Assembly: GCA_945901835.1 (NCBI GenBank)
Contig: CAMDMH010000013.1
Coordinates: 1-14,847, forward strand
Length of the DNA stretch: 14,847 nucleotides
Reading direction: 5' to 3'
DNA from: Devosia equisanguinis
Lineage (GTDB): Bacteria; Pseudomonadota; Alphaproteobacteria; Rhizobiales; Hyphomicrobiaceae
Every line of letters starts with the position of its first letter. Positions within the stretch are counted from its first letter, which is position 1. Below the pieces are notes generated by a model, which worked only from the letters and a program-made list of their open reading frames with translations, was not told the DNA's origin and ran no database searches. Below are positions 7,602 through 14,847 of the stretch, one piece after another. A program made the translations under genes and the position numbers.

Positions 7602-8939
7602 ATGCCCATCCACGATCTTCGCACGTTCATCGCCGCCGCCCGCACCGCTGGCGAAGTGAACGAGATCCCCAGGTCCGTAAGCCCCGTGCACGAACTGGGC
7701 AACGTGCTGAAAGCCTGCGAGCGCATCGACAAAGCCGTGTACTTCCACAAGGTCGAGGGCTCGGAGTTTCCCGTCGTCGGCGGCCTCCTCAGCTCCCAGC
7801 GCTGGGTCGGCCGCGCGCTCGAATGCCCGTCCGAGGAAGTCGGCGACCGCATGGCGATCGCGACCGAAAAGCCCATCAAGCCCGAGCTGCAGAAAAGCGC
7901 CGCTGCGAGCCAGGAAGTCGTGATCGAGAAACCCGATCTGACGAAGCTGCCGATCCCGACCCACTCACCGCTCGACGCCGGCGCATTCATAACCGCAGGC
8001 GTGGTCATCTCACGCGACCATGAAACCGGCCAGCACAACCTGTCCTACAACCGTATGCAGATCTACGGTTCAGACCGGTCAGGCATCAGCATGAACATCT
8101 GGCGCCACATGAAGGCGTTCTACGACAAGGGCGAGAAAACGGGCCGAAACCTGCCTTTCTGCGTCGCGATCGGCCCCGATCCCGCACTGATGATCGCTGC
8201 GGCCTGCCGCTATGACGGCGACGAATACGAGATCGCAGGCGCCCTTCGCGGCGCACCTGTGCCTGTGGTGCGCGCACAAACCTGCGACGTAATGGTCCCC
8301 GCCTTCGCCGAATTCATAATCGAGGGCGAAGTCATCGCGGGCGAGCGCCACCTCGAAGGGCCGATGGCCGAATTCACCGGCCACTATTCCGCGCGCGACG
8401 AAAAGAACGTCGCCCGCATCACCCGCATCACACACCGCAAGCAGCCGATTTTCCAGACGATGAACGGCGGCGGCTACGAGCACGTCTACATCGGCAACAC
8501 GATCACGCGGGAGCCATTGCTGGCACGCTTCATCCGTCACATCACCAAGAAGCTCCGCGCGGTGCATCTGCCGCCCTACGCAGCCGGTTTCACCGCGATC
8601 ATCAGCCTGGACGATCCCGCCCCCGGCGAGGTCCGCAACGTTGCCATCGCCGCGCTGGCAGCCCACGTCAACATCAAGACCGTAATCGTCGTCGGCAAGG
8701 ACGTCGACGTCTACGACCCAGCCGACGTGATGTGGGCGCTCGGCACTCGCGTGCGCTGGCACGAGGATCTGCTGCCGATCCCAGGCGCACATGGCAACGA
8801 GCTCGATCCGACCTCCGACGAGCACGGCGTGCAATGCAAGGTCATCATCGACGCGACCTTGCCGGCAGCTTCGACCAAGAGCCCCATCAAGGTCGCCTAT
8901 CCCCCGATCAATCTGGCGCGTTACCTCGATACGAAGTAG
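7602..8939 (+). CDS. UbiD-family prenylated-FMN-dependent decarboxylase
   Basis: A 445-residue member of the UbiD family, which reversibly decarboxylates aromatic or alpha,beta-unsaturated acids using prenylated FMN supplied by a UbiX partner. By spacing against yeast Fdc1, the cofactor/metal and catalytic positions appear conserved: N146 and R151 in NLSYNRMQ (Fdc1 N168, R173), H169 (H191), and E252 and E257 in LEGPMAEFTGHYS (E277, E282). It is shorter than E. coli UbiD, so it may be a catabolic paralogue and not the ubiquinone-pathway enzyme. No ubiX lies in the window. ATG at 7602 has GGAG about 9 nt upstream. A weak promoter-like pair precedes it. The substrate cannot be inferred from neighbours recJ and dapB. 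Confidence 0.93.
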   Translation: MPIHDLRTFIAAARTAGEVNEIPRSVSPVHELGNVLKACERIDKAVYFHKVEGSEFPVVGGLLSSQRWVGRALECPSEEVGDRMAIATEKPIKPELQKSAAASQEVVIEKPDLTKLPIPTHSPLDAGAFITAGVVISRDHETGQHNLSYNRMQIYGSDRSGISMNIWRHMKAFYDKGEKTGRNLPFCVAIGPDPALMIAAACRYDGDEYEIAGALRGAPVPVVRAQTCDVMVPAFAEFIIEGEVIAGERHLEGPMAEFTGHYSARDEKNVARITRITHRKQPIFQTMNGGGYEHVYIGNTITREPLLARFIRHITKKLRAVHLPPYAAGFTAIISLDDPAPGEVRNVAIAALAAHVNIKTVIVVGKDVDVYDPADVMWALGTRVRWHEDLLPIPGAHGNELDPTSDEHGVQCKVIIDATLPAASTKSPIKVAYPPINLARYLDTK

Positions 8940-8992
8940 TGAGGCTCGAGTAATGTAGAGCACGAGCTCGACTGGAATTCGAGGCAGGACCG

Positions 8993-9799
8993 ATGAGCGA
9001 AATCAAGATCGCAGTGATGGGGGCGGCCGGCCGCATGGGGCGCGAACTGGTTCGCACCATCGCAGCTACCGAAGGCTGCAGGATCGCCGGCGGCACGGAA
9101 CCGGCAAGTTCGAAGTTCGTCGGCCACGACATCGGAACGCTCGCAGGCCTCGGAGAACTCGGCATCAAGGTCTCCTCTGACCCGCTCGAGGTCATCGCCA
9201 ATTGCGACGCGATCCTCGACTTCACAGTGCCCGCCGCAACCGTTGAATTCGCTGGCCTCGCCGCCAACGCGCGCATCGTCCACGTCATCGGAACCACCGG
9301 CCTCGAAGAGCGTCACGAAGCCGCCATCGCCGCCGCCGCCCGACATGCCACCATCGTCAAATCGGGTAACATGAGCCTCGGCGTGAACCTGCTCGTCGCG
9401 CTCACCCGCCGCGTCGCCGCAGCCTTGGATGCCGACTTCGACATCGAAGTCATGGAGATGCATCACCGGCACAAGGTAGACGCTCCCTCTGGCACCGCCC
9501 TCATGCTCGGTGAAGCAGCCGCCATCGGCCGCAAGGTCGAGCTGAAGGATAAGCGCGTCAGCACCCGTGACGGCCAGACCGGCGCGCGCCGCCGCGGCGA
9601 CATCGGCTTCGCCACGCTGCGCGGCGGCAACGTCGTGGGTGAGCACACCGTCATCTTCGCAGCCGACGGCGAACGCATAGAGCTGTCCCACAAAGCCACC
9701 GATCGCGGTATATTCGCCCGCGGCGCCGTCAAGGCCGCCCAATGGGGCCGCGGCAAAGGCCCCGGCATCTTCTCGATGTCGGACGTTCTGGGAATCTGA
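8993..9799 (+). CDS. dapB: 4-hydroxy-tetrahydrodipicolinate reductase DapB
   Basis: A 268-residue cytosolic enzyme that reduces 4-hydroxy-tetrahydrodipicolinate to tetrahydrodipicolinate with NAD(P)H, a step in meso-diaminopimelate and lysine synthesis. The N-terminal Rossmann motif is GAAGRMGR (10-17). FTVPAATVEFA and the VIGTTGL segment follow. The active-site signature is EMHHRHKVDAPSGTA with H157, H158 and K161, corresponding to H159, H160 and K163 of the E. coli enzyme. It ends in the usual GIFSMSDVLGI. GAGG (8981-8984) lies 8 nt before the ATG. It follows the UbiD stop by 53 bp, so co-transcription is possible, but no functional link is evident and no other dap gene is present. Confidence 0.97.
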   Translation: MSEIKIAVMGAAGRMGRELVRTIAATEGCRIAGGTEPASSKFVGHDIGTLAGLGELGIKVSSDPLEVIANCDAILDFTVPAATVEFAGLAANARIVHVIGTTGLEERHEAAIAAAARHATIVKSGNMSLGVNLLVALTRRVAAALDADFDIEVMEMHHRHKVDAPSGTALMLGEAAAIGRKVELKDKRVSTRDGQTGARRRGDIGFATLRGGNVVGEHTVIFAADGERIELSHKATDRGIFARGAVKAAQWGRGKGPGIFSMSDVLGI

Positions 9800-9848
9800 G
9801 GCTTTGGTGTGGCGGCGGTCCTAGCCGGCCGCAGCGTCTCTGCCGGAT

Positions 9849-9853
9849 AGGAG
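9849..9853 (+). promoter_or_regulatory. Ribosome binding site of the cytochrome c gene
   Basis: AGGAG 7 nt before the ATG at 9861, an ideal spacing; it confirms the start that yields a complete signal peptide. Confidence 0.7.
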
Positions 9854-9860
9854 CTGCGAC

Positions 9861-10637
9861 ATGCGCACCCGTTTGATGGTCGGCTTTCTGATCGCCAGTG
9901 TGATAGCGGGCGGAAACGCCATGGCACAAACGACGAAGCCCGCGTATGACGAGGCCAACTCCCCCCTGACCGGCGCGCCCAAAGACCCTTCCCCCGCCTG
10001 GTCGATAGCCGCTGGCGGTCGCATGTACGACAACTGGTGGATGGCTCTCGGCGTACGAAAACCGGTAGGGGCACATCCGGCATATCCTGCGTCCTCAGAG
10101 ATCAAGGGTGAAGCGACCTTCCGCTGCAAGGAATGCCATGGCTGGGACTATCGCGGCCGTGACGGCGAGTACGCGACCGGCAAGCACGCGACGGATATCA
10201 AGGGCATTCGCGGTGCAGCCGGGCGCACGCCCACGGACATAGCGACGATGCTGCGCGCCGCGCCGCACGGCTACACCCCCCAGATGATCGCCGATGCGGA
10301 CCTGATGCGCCTCGCTCTGTTCGTAAGCCGCGGCCAGCACGACGTGCGCCGGATCATCGACGCCCGCAAAGGCGAGATCCGAGGCAATGCCGCCAACGGA
10401 CGCGGAATTTTCCAAACGACGTGCGCGACATGCCACGGCTACGATGGCCGCCTTCTCAACTGGGGCACCAAGGAGGAGCCCGAATACGTTGGCACGGCGG
10501 TCGAAATCTCCGCCGCGGAGGTGCTGCACAAAATCCGCAATGGGCATCCCGGTGCTGCCATGGTCAATTTGCGTGCGTTCTCGCTCGAGACAGCGGCTGA
10601 CGTGCTCGCCTATGCCAAGTCACTGCCTACGAAATAG
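9861..10637 (+). CDS. Exported diheme c-type cytochrome
   Basis: A 258-residue protein with a clear Sec signal peptide: a basic start (MRTR), a hydrophobic stretch and a cleavage site after AMA (residue 22). Two covalent heme sites are present: C89-KE-C92-H93 (CKECHGWDYRG) and C188-AT-C191-H192 (CATCHGYDGR). It is therefore a periplasmic electron carrier or electron-accepting subunit, with two cytochrome c domains of about 100 residues each. A conserved-looking tryptophan-rich stretch (RMYDNWWMALG) precedes the first domain. M234 region (HPGAAMVNL) could supply a distal heme ligand in the second domain. The lipoate ligase begins 17 bp later, suggesting an operon. The physiological partner is unknown; a link to the downstream molybdoenzyme is inference. 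Confidence 0.9.
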   Translation: MRTRLMVGFLIASVIAGGNAMAQTTKPAYDEANSPLTGAPKDPSPAWSIAAGGRMYDNWWMALGVRKPVGAHPAYPASSEIKGEATFRCKECHGWDYRGRDGEYATGKHATDIKGIRGAAGRTPTDIATMLRAAPHGYTPQMIADADLMRLALFVSRGQHDVRRIIDARKGEIRGNAANGRGIFQTTCATCHGYDGRLLNWGTKEEPEYVGTAVEISAAEVLHKIRNGHPGAAMVNLRAFSLETAADVLAYAKSLPTK

Positions 10638-10654
10638 ACCACGCTGACACAGCA

Positions 10655-11749
10655 ATGAGCGATGATGTTGCCATGCCGACAGTGTTCCGCGTAATCGATA
10701 CCGGCGTCCGTGAAGGCCGGCTGCAGATCGCGTTCGACGAGGCCCTGATCGAGCTTCACCGGGCCGGCCGCGTCCCAGACACCGTCCGCTTTCTCCGCTT
10801 TCCCCCGACAGCACTCGTCGGCCGTCACCAGGCCATCAGCCACGAACTGCGCTTGGATCACATCCGCGCAAATAGCATCGGCATCGTCCGCCGCATCACC
10901 GGCGGCGGCGCGATCTACCTCGATCCCGCCCAGGTCGGCTGGGAACTCGTGCTCTCTCGCAAGCGGTTGCCGATGCCCACCCTTGGCGACTACACCCGCG
11001 CGATCTGCGAAGCCGCAGCCGACGGCCTGTCGAAAGCCTTCGCCATCGATGCCCGCTTTCGTCCGCGCAACGACATCGAAGTCGGCGGCCGCAAGCTCTC
11101 CGGCACCGGCGGCTTCTTCGACGGCGACACGCTGATCTACCAGGGCACCGTGCTCGTCGACGTCGATCCCACTGCCATGATGGCCTGCCTCAACGTGCCC
11201 CGCGCCAAGCTTGAAAAACACGACCTCGACAAGGCCGAAAGCCGCATCGTGACACTGAAAGCGCTGCTCGGCCGCACACCCGAAACGGCAGAAGTTCACG
11301 CAGCCCTGCTCGACGGCTTCGGCCGGAAACTAGGTCTGACATTCGAGCCGGCCACGCCTACTAGCGAAGAAGAAGTCCTGGCCCGCCGCTACCACGACAC
11401 CGAGATCGGCACCGACGAATTCGTCTATTCGATCGACGATCCGCGCGGCGCTGGCGTGCTCGAAGCATCGCTAACCTCGGCCGGCGGCACGGTCTCCGCC
11501 TTCGTCCGCCTCGAAGGATCTGGCGGCGCACGCCGCATTCGCGAAGTGCTGCTGACCGGCGATTTCTTCGTCACGCCCCCGCGCATCGTCTACGATCTCG
11601 AAGCATCGCTGCGCGGCATACTGCTGGCCGATGTAGGCCCTGCCATCGAACGCTTCTTCGTTGACCGTAGACCCGATCTACTCACTATCGCGCCGGCCGA
11701 TTTCTGCAGAGCCGTCGAAACCGCAATCATCTCAGGCGATGCGCGCTGA
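10655..11749 (+). CDS. Lipoate-protein ligase A family protein (biotin/lipoate A/B ligase fold)
   Basis: A 364-residue protein with the LplA/LipB/BirA catalytic fold. The lipoate-binding loop is R79-R-I-T-G-G-G-A-I (RRITGGGAIYLD) and the catalytic lysine is K147 in GGRKLSGTGGF, within RNDIEVGGRKLSG, the equivalent of the LplA NDV...GRKISG block. A C-terminal accessory domain follows (about residues 240-355). Known members attach lipoate or octanoate to lysine of E2 subunits, GcvH or lipoate-binding proteins of sulfur metabolism. The usual HD after the glycine loop is LD here. No lipoyl-acceptor gene is visible in the window. The start is uncertain: ATG at 10655 or 10673, neither with a good ribosome site. 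Follows the cytochrome by 17 bp. Confidence 0.87.
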   Translation: MSDDVAMPTVFRVIDTGVREGRLQIAFDEALIELHRAGRVPDTVRFLRFPPTALVGRHQAISHELRLDHIRANSIGIVRRITGGGAIYLDPAQVGWELVLSRKRLPMPTLGDYTRAICEAAADGLSKAFAIDARFRPRNDIEVGGRKLSGTGGFFDGDTLIYQGTVLVDVDPTAMMACLNVPRAKLEKHDLDKAESRIVTLKALLGRTPETAEVHAALLDGFGRKLGLTFEPATPTSEEEVLARRYHDTEIGTDEFVYSIDDPRGAGVLEASLTSAGGTVSAFVRLEGSGGARRIREVLLTGDFFVTPPRIVYDLEASLRGILLADVGPAIERFFVDRRPDLLTIAPADFCRAVETAIISGDAR

Positions 11750-11765
11750 TGCGCTGCCCACCGCC

Positions 11766-11772
11766 AAAGGAG
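11766..11772 (+). promoter_or_regulatory. Ribosome binding site of the VOC-family gene
   Basis: AAAGGAG 8 nt before the ATG at 11781. It decides the start, since the same frame is open further upstream inside the lipoate ligase gene. Confidence 0.75.
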
Positions 11773-11780
11773 TAAGCCTG

Positions 11781-12329
11781 ATGGCCAAGATCAAGTATAA
11801 GGCACCAAAAGGCTACGGCGACGCCACCGCATACCTGCGAGTCGACAACGCCGCGGCAGCCATCGACTTCTATGCAGCCGCGTTCGATGCCAAGGAAAAG
11901 TATCGCCTTGCCATGGGTGATCGCGTCGGCCATGCCGAGCTCGATTTCGGCTCGACGCGCGTCATGCTCTCAGACGAATTCCCCCAAATGAAAATCATCG
12001 GCCCAAAGAAGCTCGGCGGCGTTTCCAGCCTGCTGTGCCTCCACGTCGGCGATGCCGATGCCGTATTCGAGCGCGCCATTGCTGCCGGCGCCACGGTGAA
12101 GCGACCGCTGACCGACGAGTTCTACGGCTACCGCTCAGGCCAGCTCGAAGACCCGTTTGGGCACGTATGGATGATCCAGACACTGATCGAGGAAGTCTCT
12201 CCAAAGAAGATGCAGAAGCGCCTCGACGCCATGATGGCCCAAGAAGCCTCAAAGCAAGCAGCGGAGTCGGAAACCACTCCGAAGAAGACGGCCGCCAAGA
12301 GCAGGCCCGCCCCCAGAGGCAAAAGGTGA
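11781..12329 (+). CDS. VOC-family (glyoxalase/PhnB-like) protein with basic tail
   Basis: A 182-residue protein with a single PhnB-like vicinal-oxygen-chelate unit made of two beta-alpha-beta-beta-beta modules: DATAYLRVDNAAAAIDFYAAAF... near the N-terminus and LCLHVGDADAVFERAIAAGA in the second half, closing with LEDPFGHVWMIQT. Family members bind metal and act as lyases, isomerases, dioxygenases or antibiotic-binding proteins. Metal ligands cannot be assigned here, and many PhnB-like proteins have unknown function. From about residue 140 the sequence becomes a 43-residue Ala/Lys/Pro-rich tail with 12 Lys/Arg, ending RPAPRGKR, beyond the usual domain end. It sits 31 bp after the lipoate ligase. 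A GTG overlapping its stop codon (GTGA) may start a next, frameshifted gene. Confidence 0.85.
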   Translation: MAKIKYKAPKGYGDATAYLRVDNAAAAIDFYAAAFDAKEKYRLAMGDRVGHAELDFGSTRVMLSDEFPQMKIIGPKKLGGVSSLLCLHVGDADAVFERAIAAGATVKRPLTDEFYGYRSGQLEDPFGHVWMIQTLIEEVSPKKMQKRLDAMMAQEASKQAAESETTPKKTAAKSRPAPRGKR

Positions 12330-12728
12330 CACCAAGGCCGAGTAGAACGACGACGAGCGGTTTACCGGCCACGGACAAATGTCGAAACAAGCGAACCTCG
12401 CACCGGCTGATGCTCGGCCTTGGTGCTTATGGTGCTAGCGGTGATCGGCGGCACAAGCATGTCGCAGGTCCAGCCGAGCATTCAGCGAGATCAGGTCTTG
12501 ACCGCCTCGGCGACGGGTGCGCCCCTGCGACCGACCCGCACACCCGAAAGAATTCACGCCCAATGGCTCAGACGGGACTTGGCATCTGTCGCGCCAGAAA
12601 GCAAACTTCATCCTGATAGCGACTGTCGGCCGCAACCCTCGTGCTCGATTGTTTGGTATTCGAGGAAACGTTGCCCGGCAGACCACATCACGGACACGGT
12701 CGGCGAACACATCGGCTCAGGCCAATAA
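12326..12728 (+). pseudogene. Possible frameshifted small membrane or secreted protein
   Basis: This 440-bp stretch between the VOC gene and the molybdoenzyme has no clean gene. A GTG at 12326 overlaps the VOC stop (GTGA) with GAGG 6 nt upstream, a typical coupled start. Its frame gives a basic stretch ending CRNKRTSHRLMLGL near 12420. A different frame then begins LVLMVLAVIGGTSMSQVQ and runs to TAA at 12726-12728. Removing one T in the CTTGG near 12420 would join basic and hydrophobic parts into one signal-anchor-like segment. The rest (about 85 residues) is hydrophilic and matches nothing I know. It may be a decayed gene, a sequencing error, a short gene starting at 12420-12429, or non-coding DNA. 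The minus strand shows nothing better. Confidence 0.3.
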
Positions 12729-12769
12729 CGCGGCCAATGAAGAATCCGATCGCAGGAAACGCACAATCG

Positions 12770-14847
12770 ATGCAGCAACCGGTCGACAAGACTGCCCCGA
12801 TGGCACAAGCGGCGGCCCAGGTCGCATCCTCGGCCGCGTCTCCGCCCACAGCCGACGAGCCGCATATCGACCTGTCGGTTTCGCCCGCAGACGAGATCAA
12901 GACGACGACCTGCTACATGTGCGCCTGCCGGTGCGGGATCAAGGTCTACCTCAAGAACGGCAAGGTCCGTTACATCGAGGGCAACCGGGATCACCCCGTC
13001 AACAAGGGCGTTTTGTGCGGCAAGGGTTCCGCCGGCATCATGCAGCACTATTCCCCGGCGCGCCTTCGCAACCCGCTGCTGCGCGTCGGCGAACGCGGCT
13101 CGGGCGAGTTCAAGGAAATCTCCTGGGACGAAGCACTCGGTCTCGCCACGACGTGGCTCGGAGAAGTCCGCGAGAAGGATCCCAAGAAGCTCGCGTTCTT
13201 CACCGGCCGCGACCAATCGCAGTCCCTCACCGGCTGGTGGGCGATGCAGTACGGCACGCCGAATTTCGCCGCTCACGGCGGCTTCTGCTCTGTAAACATG
13301 GCGGCCGGCGGGCTCTACACCTTCGGCGGCTCGTTCTGGGAGTTCGGCGAACCCGACTGGGAGCACACGAAATACTTCCTGCTGTTCGGCGTCGCCGAGG
13401 ACCACGGCTCCAATCCGATCAAGACAGCTCTCGGCAAACTCAAGGGCCGCGGCGCCAAGGTCGTTTCGATCAATCCCGTGCGCACCGGATACAACGCGAT
13501 CGCCGACGAATGGCTCGGCATCAAGCCCGGCACCGACGGCCTCCTGGTCGGCGCATTGATCCACGAAATGCTGCGAACAGAGAACGTCGATCTCGACTAT
13601 CTCGTGCGCTACACGAACGCACCGTGGCTCGTCATCCGTGATCCCGGCAGCCCCGATGACGGCCTGTTCGCCCGCGACGCCGATGGCAAACCACTCGTCT
13701 TCGACAAGCGCACCAACACGCTCACGGCGGGCTCTCGCGTCGACATCTCGCCCGCTATCGTGGGCGAGTTCACGCTCGGCGATGACCGCACGGCCGTGCC
13801 GGTCTTCCGCATGATCGCCGAACGCTATCTCGGCAGCGAATACACCCCCGACGCAGTCGCCAAGGAAACCGGCGTCCCCGCCGACACCATCCGGCGCATC
13901 GCCGCCGAGATCGCCGAAGTCGCGTTCAAGCAGACGGTGACACTGCCGATCAAGTGGACTGACTGGGCCGGCAGAGAGCATGACAGCATCACCGGCCGCC
14001 CGGTCTCCATGCACGCCATGCGCGGAATTTCAGCGCACTCGAACGGCTTCCACACCTGCCGCCTGATCCACATTCTGCAAATCTTGCTCGGCACCATCGA
14101 TGTGCCCGGCGGCTTCCGCTACAAGGCGCCCTTCCCGCGCCCGGCGCCGCCCCCCAACAAGCCCGTCGGCAAGCCCTCGCAGATCGTCGCCGGCAAGCCG
14201 CTCCCTGGCATGCACTTAGGCTTTGTCGCCGGTCCAGAAGACCTCCTGATGGAAGCGGACGGCACACCGACCCGCATCGACAAGGCCTATTCGTGGGACG
14301 CACCGATCGCCGCGCATGGCCTCATGCACATGGTCATCACCAATGCCGCGCTGGCCGATCCTTATCCGGTCGACGTGCTTTTCCTCTACATGGCCAACAT
14401 GAGCTGGAACTCGTCGATGAACATCGGCGCGACGCTCGGCTATCTCACGGCCAAGCATGACGACGGCAGCTACAAGATCCCGAAGATCATCTACTCGGAT
14501 GCCTATGCTTCCGAAATGGTCGCCTATGCCGATCTGATCCTGCCCGACACGACCTATCTCGAGCGCTACGACTGCATCTCAATGCTCGACCGGCCGATCT
14601 CCGACGCCGACGCCCCGGCCGATGCCATCCGCCACCCCGTCGTGCAGCCCGACCGGAACGTCCGCGGTTTTCAGGACGTCCTGATCGATCTCGGCGGTCG
14701 TCTGAAACTGCCCGGCTTCACCAAGGACGACGGGACACCACGCTACCCCGGCGGCTATCCCGACTATATCGTCAACCATGAGCGTTCGCCCGGTATCGGA
14801 CCGCTTGCCGGCTGGCGCGGCGAAGACGGCGGCAGTTTCGGCGTCGG
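12770..14847 (+). CDS. soeA: Molybdopterin/4Fe-4S oxidoreductase, probable sulfite dehydrogenase SoeA-like catalytic subunit, 5' part
   Basis: Open to the right edge: 692 codons without a stop, so the C-terminus is missing. The N-terminal 4Fe-4S motif is C48-x2-C51-x3-C55-x27-C83 (CYMCACRCGI ... GVLCGKG), with an extra C53. The molybdopterin domains of the DMSO reductase superfamily follow; C173 in AHGGFCSVN is the probable Mo ligand, as in the polysulfide/thiosulfate reductase branch. No twin-arginine signal is present, only a 47-residue Ala/Pro/Gln-rich leader, so it should be cytoplasmic. VLCGKGSAGIMQHYSPARL, HGGFCSVNMAAGG and MANMSWNSSMN resemble, from memory, SoeA of the cytoplasmic sulfite dehydrogenase SoeABC, which passes electrons to quinone. 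Related formate or thiosulfate enzymes are not excluded. ATG 12770 has AGGAA at 11 nt; ATG 12737 is the alternative. Confidence 0.8.
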   Translation, partial: MQQPVDKTAPMAQAAAQVASSAASPPTADEPHIDLSVSPADEIKTTTCYMCACRCGIKVYLKNGKVRYIEGNRDHPVNKGVLCGKGSAGIMQHYSPARLRNPLLRVGERGSGEFKEISWDEALGLATTWLGEVREKDPKKLAFFTGRDQSQSLTGWWAMQYGTPNFAAHGGFCSVNMAAGGLYTFGGSFWEFGEPDWEHTKYFLLFGVAEDHGSNPIKTALGKLKGRGAKVVSINPVRTGYNAIADEWLGIKPGTDGLLVGALIHEMLRTENVDLDYLVRYTNAPWLVIRDPGSPDDGLFARDADGKPLVFDKRTNTLTAGSRVDISPAIVGEFTLGDDRTAVPVFRMIAERYLGSEYTPDAVAKETGVPADTIRRIAAEIAEVAFKQTVTLPIKWTDWAGREHDSITGRPVSMHAMRGISAHSNGFHTCRLIHILQILLGTIDVPGGFRYKAPFPRPAPPPNKPVGKPSQIVAGKPLPGMHLGFVAGPEDLLMEADGTPTRIDKAYSWDAPIAAHGLMHMVITNAALADPYPVDVLFLYMANMSWNSSMNIGATLGYLTAKHDDGSYKIPKIIYSDAYASEMVAYADLILPDTTYLERYDCISMLDRPISDADAPADAIRHPVVQPDRNVRGFQDVLIDLGGRLKLPGFTKDDGTPRYPGGYPDYIVNHERSPGIGPLAGWRGEDGGSFGV

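Noticed and set aside
8940..8992. GAGCTCG-type palindromes between the UbiD gene and dapB
   Set aside because: Arms too short and no T-run; not supportable as a terminator or operator.
12517..13641. 374-codon plus-strand open frame
   Set aside because: An out-of-frame, Arg-rich shadow of the molybdoenzyme gene, ending inside it.
12608..14014. 468-codon open frame on the minus strand
   Set aside because: It is antisense to the molybdoenzyme, whose plus-strand frame has clear Fe-S and Mo-ligand motifs; the antisense translation has no recognisable domain and arises from high-GC codon bias.

Overview
The window (14,847 bp, GC-rich, C/G-biased third codon positions) looks like a chromosomal segment of an alphaproteobacterium, most likely order Hyphomicrobiales (Rhizobiales). 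This rests on composition, gene content and general protein character; no phylogenetic marker was tested. Coding density is high. I see no rRNA, tRNA, CRISPR array or insertion sequence.

Left part (1-5477), mostly minus strand: the N-terminus of a maleate isomerase / arylmalonate decarboxylase-like protein running off the left edge, a thiamine-diphosphate (ThDP) enzyme of the acetolactate synthase / benzoylformate decarboxylase superfamily, a zinc-dependent alcohol dehydrogenase and an HSDL2-like short-chain dehydrogenase. One plus-strand gene, a patatin-like lipid hydrolase (2254-3384), lies among them and overlaps the alcohol dehydrogenase tail to tail by 52 bp. The set suggests catabolism of small organic or keto acids, but no pathway can be named. 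Two palindromic repeat elements sit in the minus-strand gaps: a head-to-head pair of C/G-rich hairpins (about 195-294) and a compact 89-bp nested palindrome (4508-4596) that almost fills the gap between the SDR stop and the ADH start.

Middle part (5682-9799), plus strand: recJ (single-strand DNA exonuclease), a UbiD-family prenyl-FMN decarboxylase with its catalytic residues intact, and dapB (lysine/diaminopimelate synthesis). These look like independent housekeeping and metabolic genes.

Right part (9861-14847), plus strand, closely spaced: an exported diheme cytochrome c, a lipoate-protein ligase A-family enzyme, a VOC (glyoxalase-fold) protein with a basic tail, a possibly frameshifted small membrane/secreted protein (about 12326-12728), and the first 692 codons of a molybdopterin / 4Fe-4S oxidoreductase. 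From remembered family sequences this last protein most resembles SoeA, the catalytic subunit of the cytoplasmic membrane-bound sulfite dehydrogenase SoeABC. If so, the right end is the start of a sulfur-compound respiration module; the electron-transfer and membrane subunits should lie just past the right edge. This is the part of the window most worth following up.
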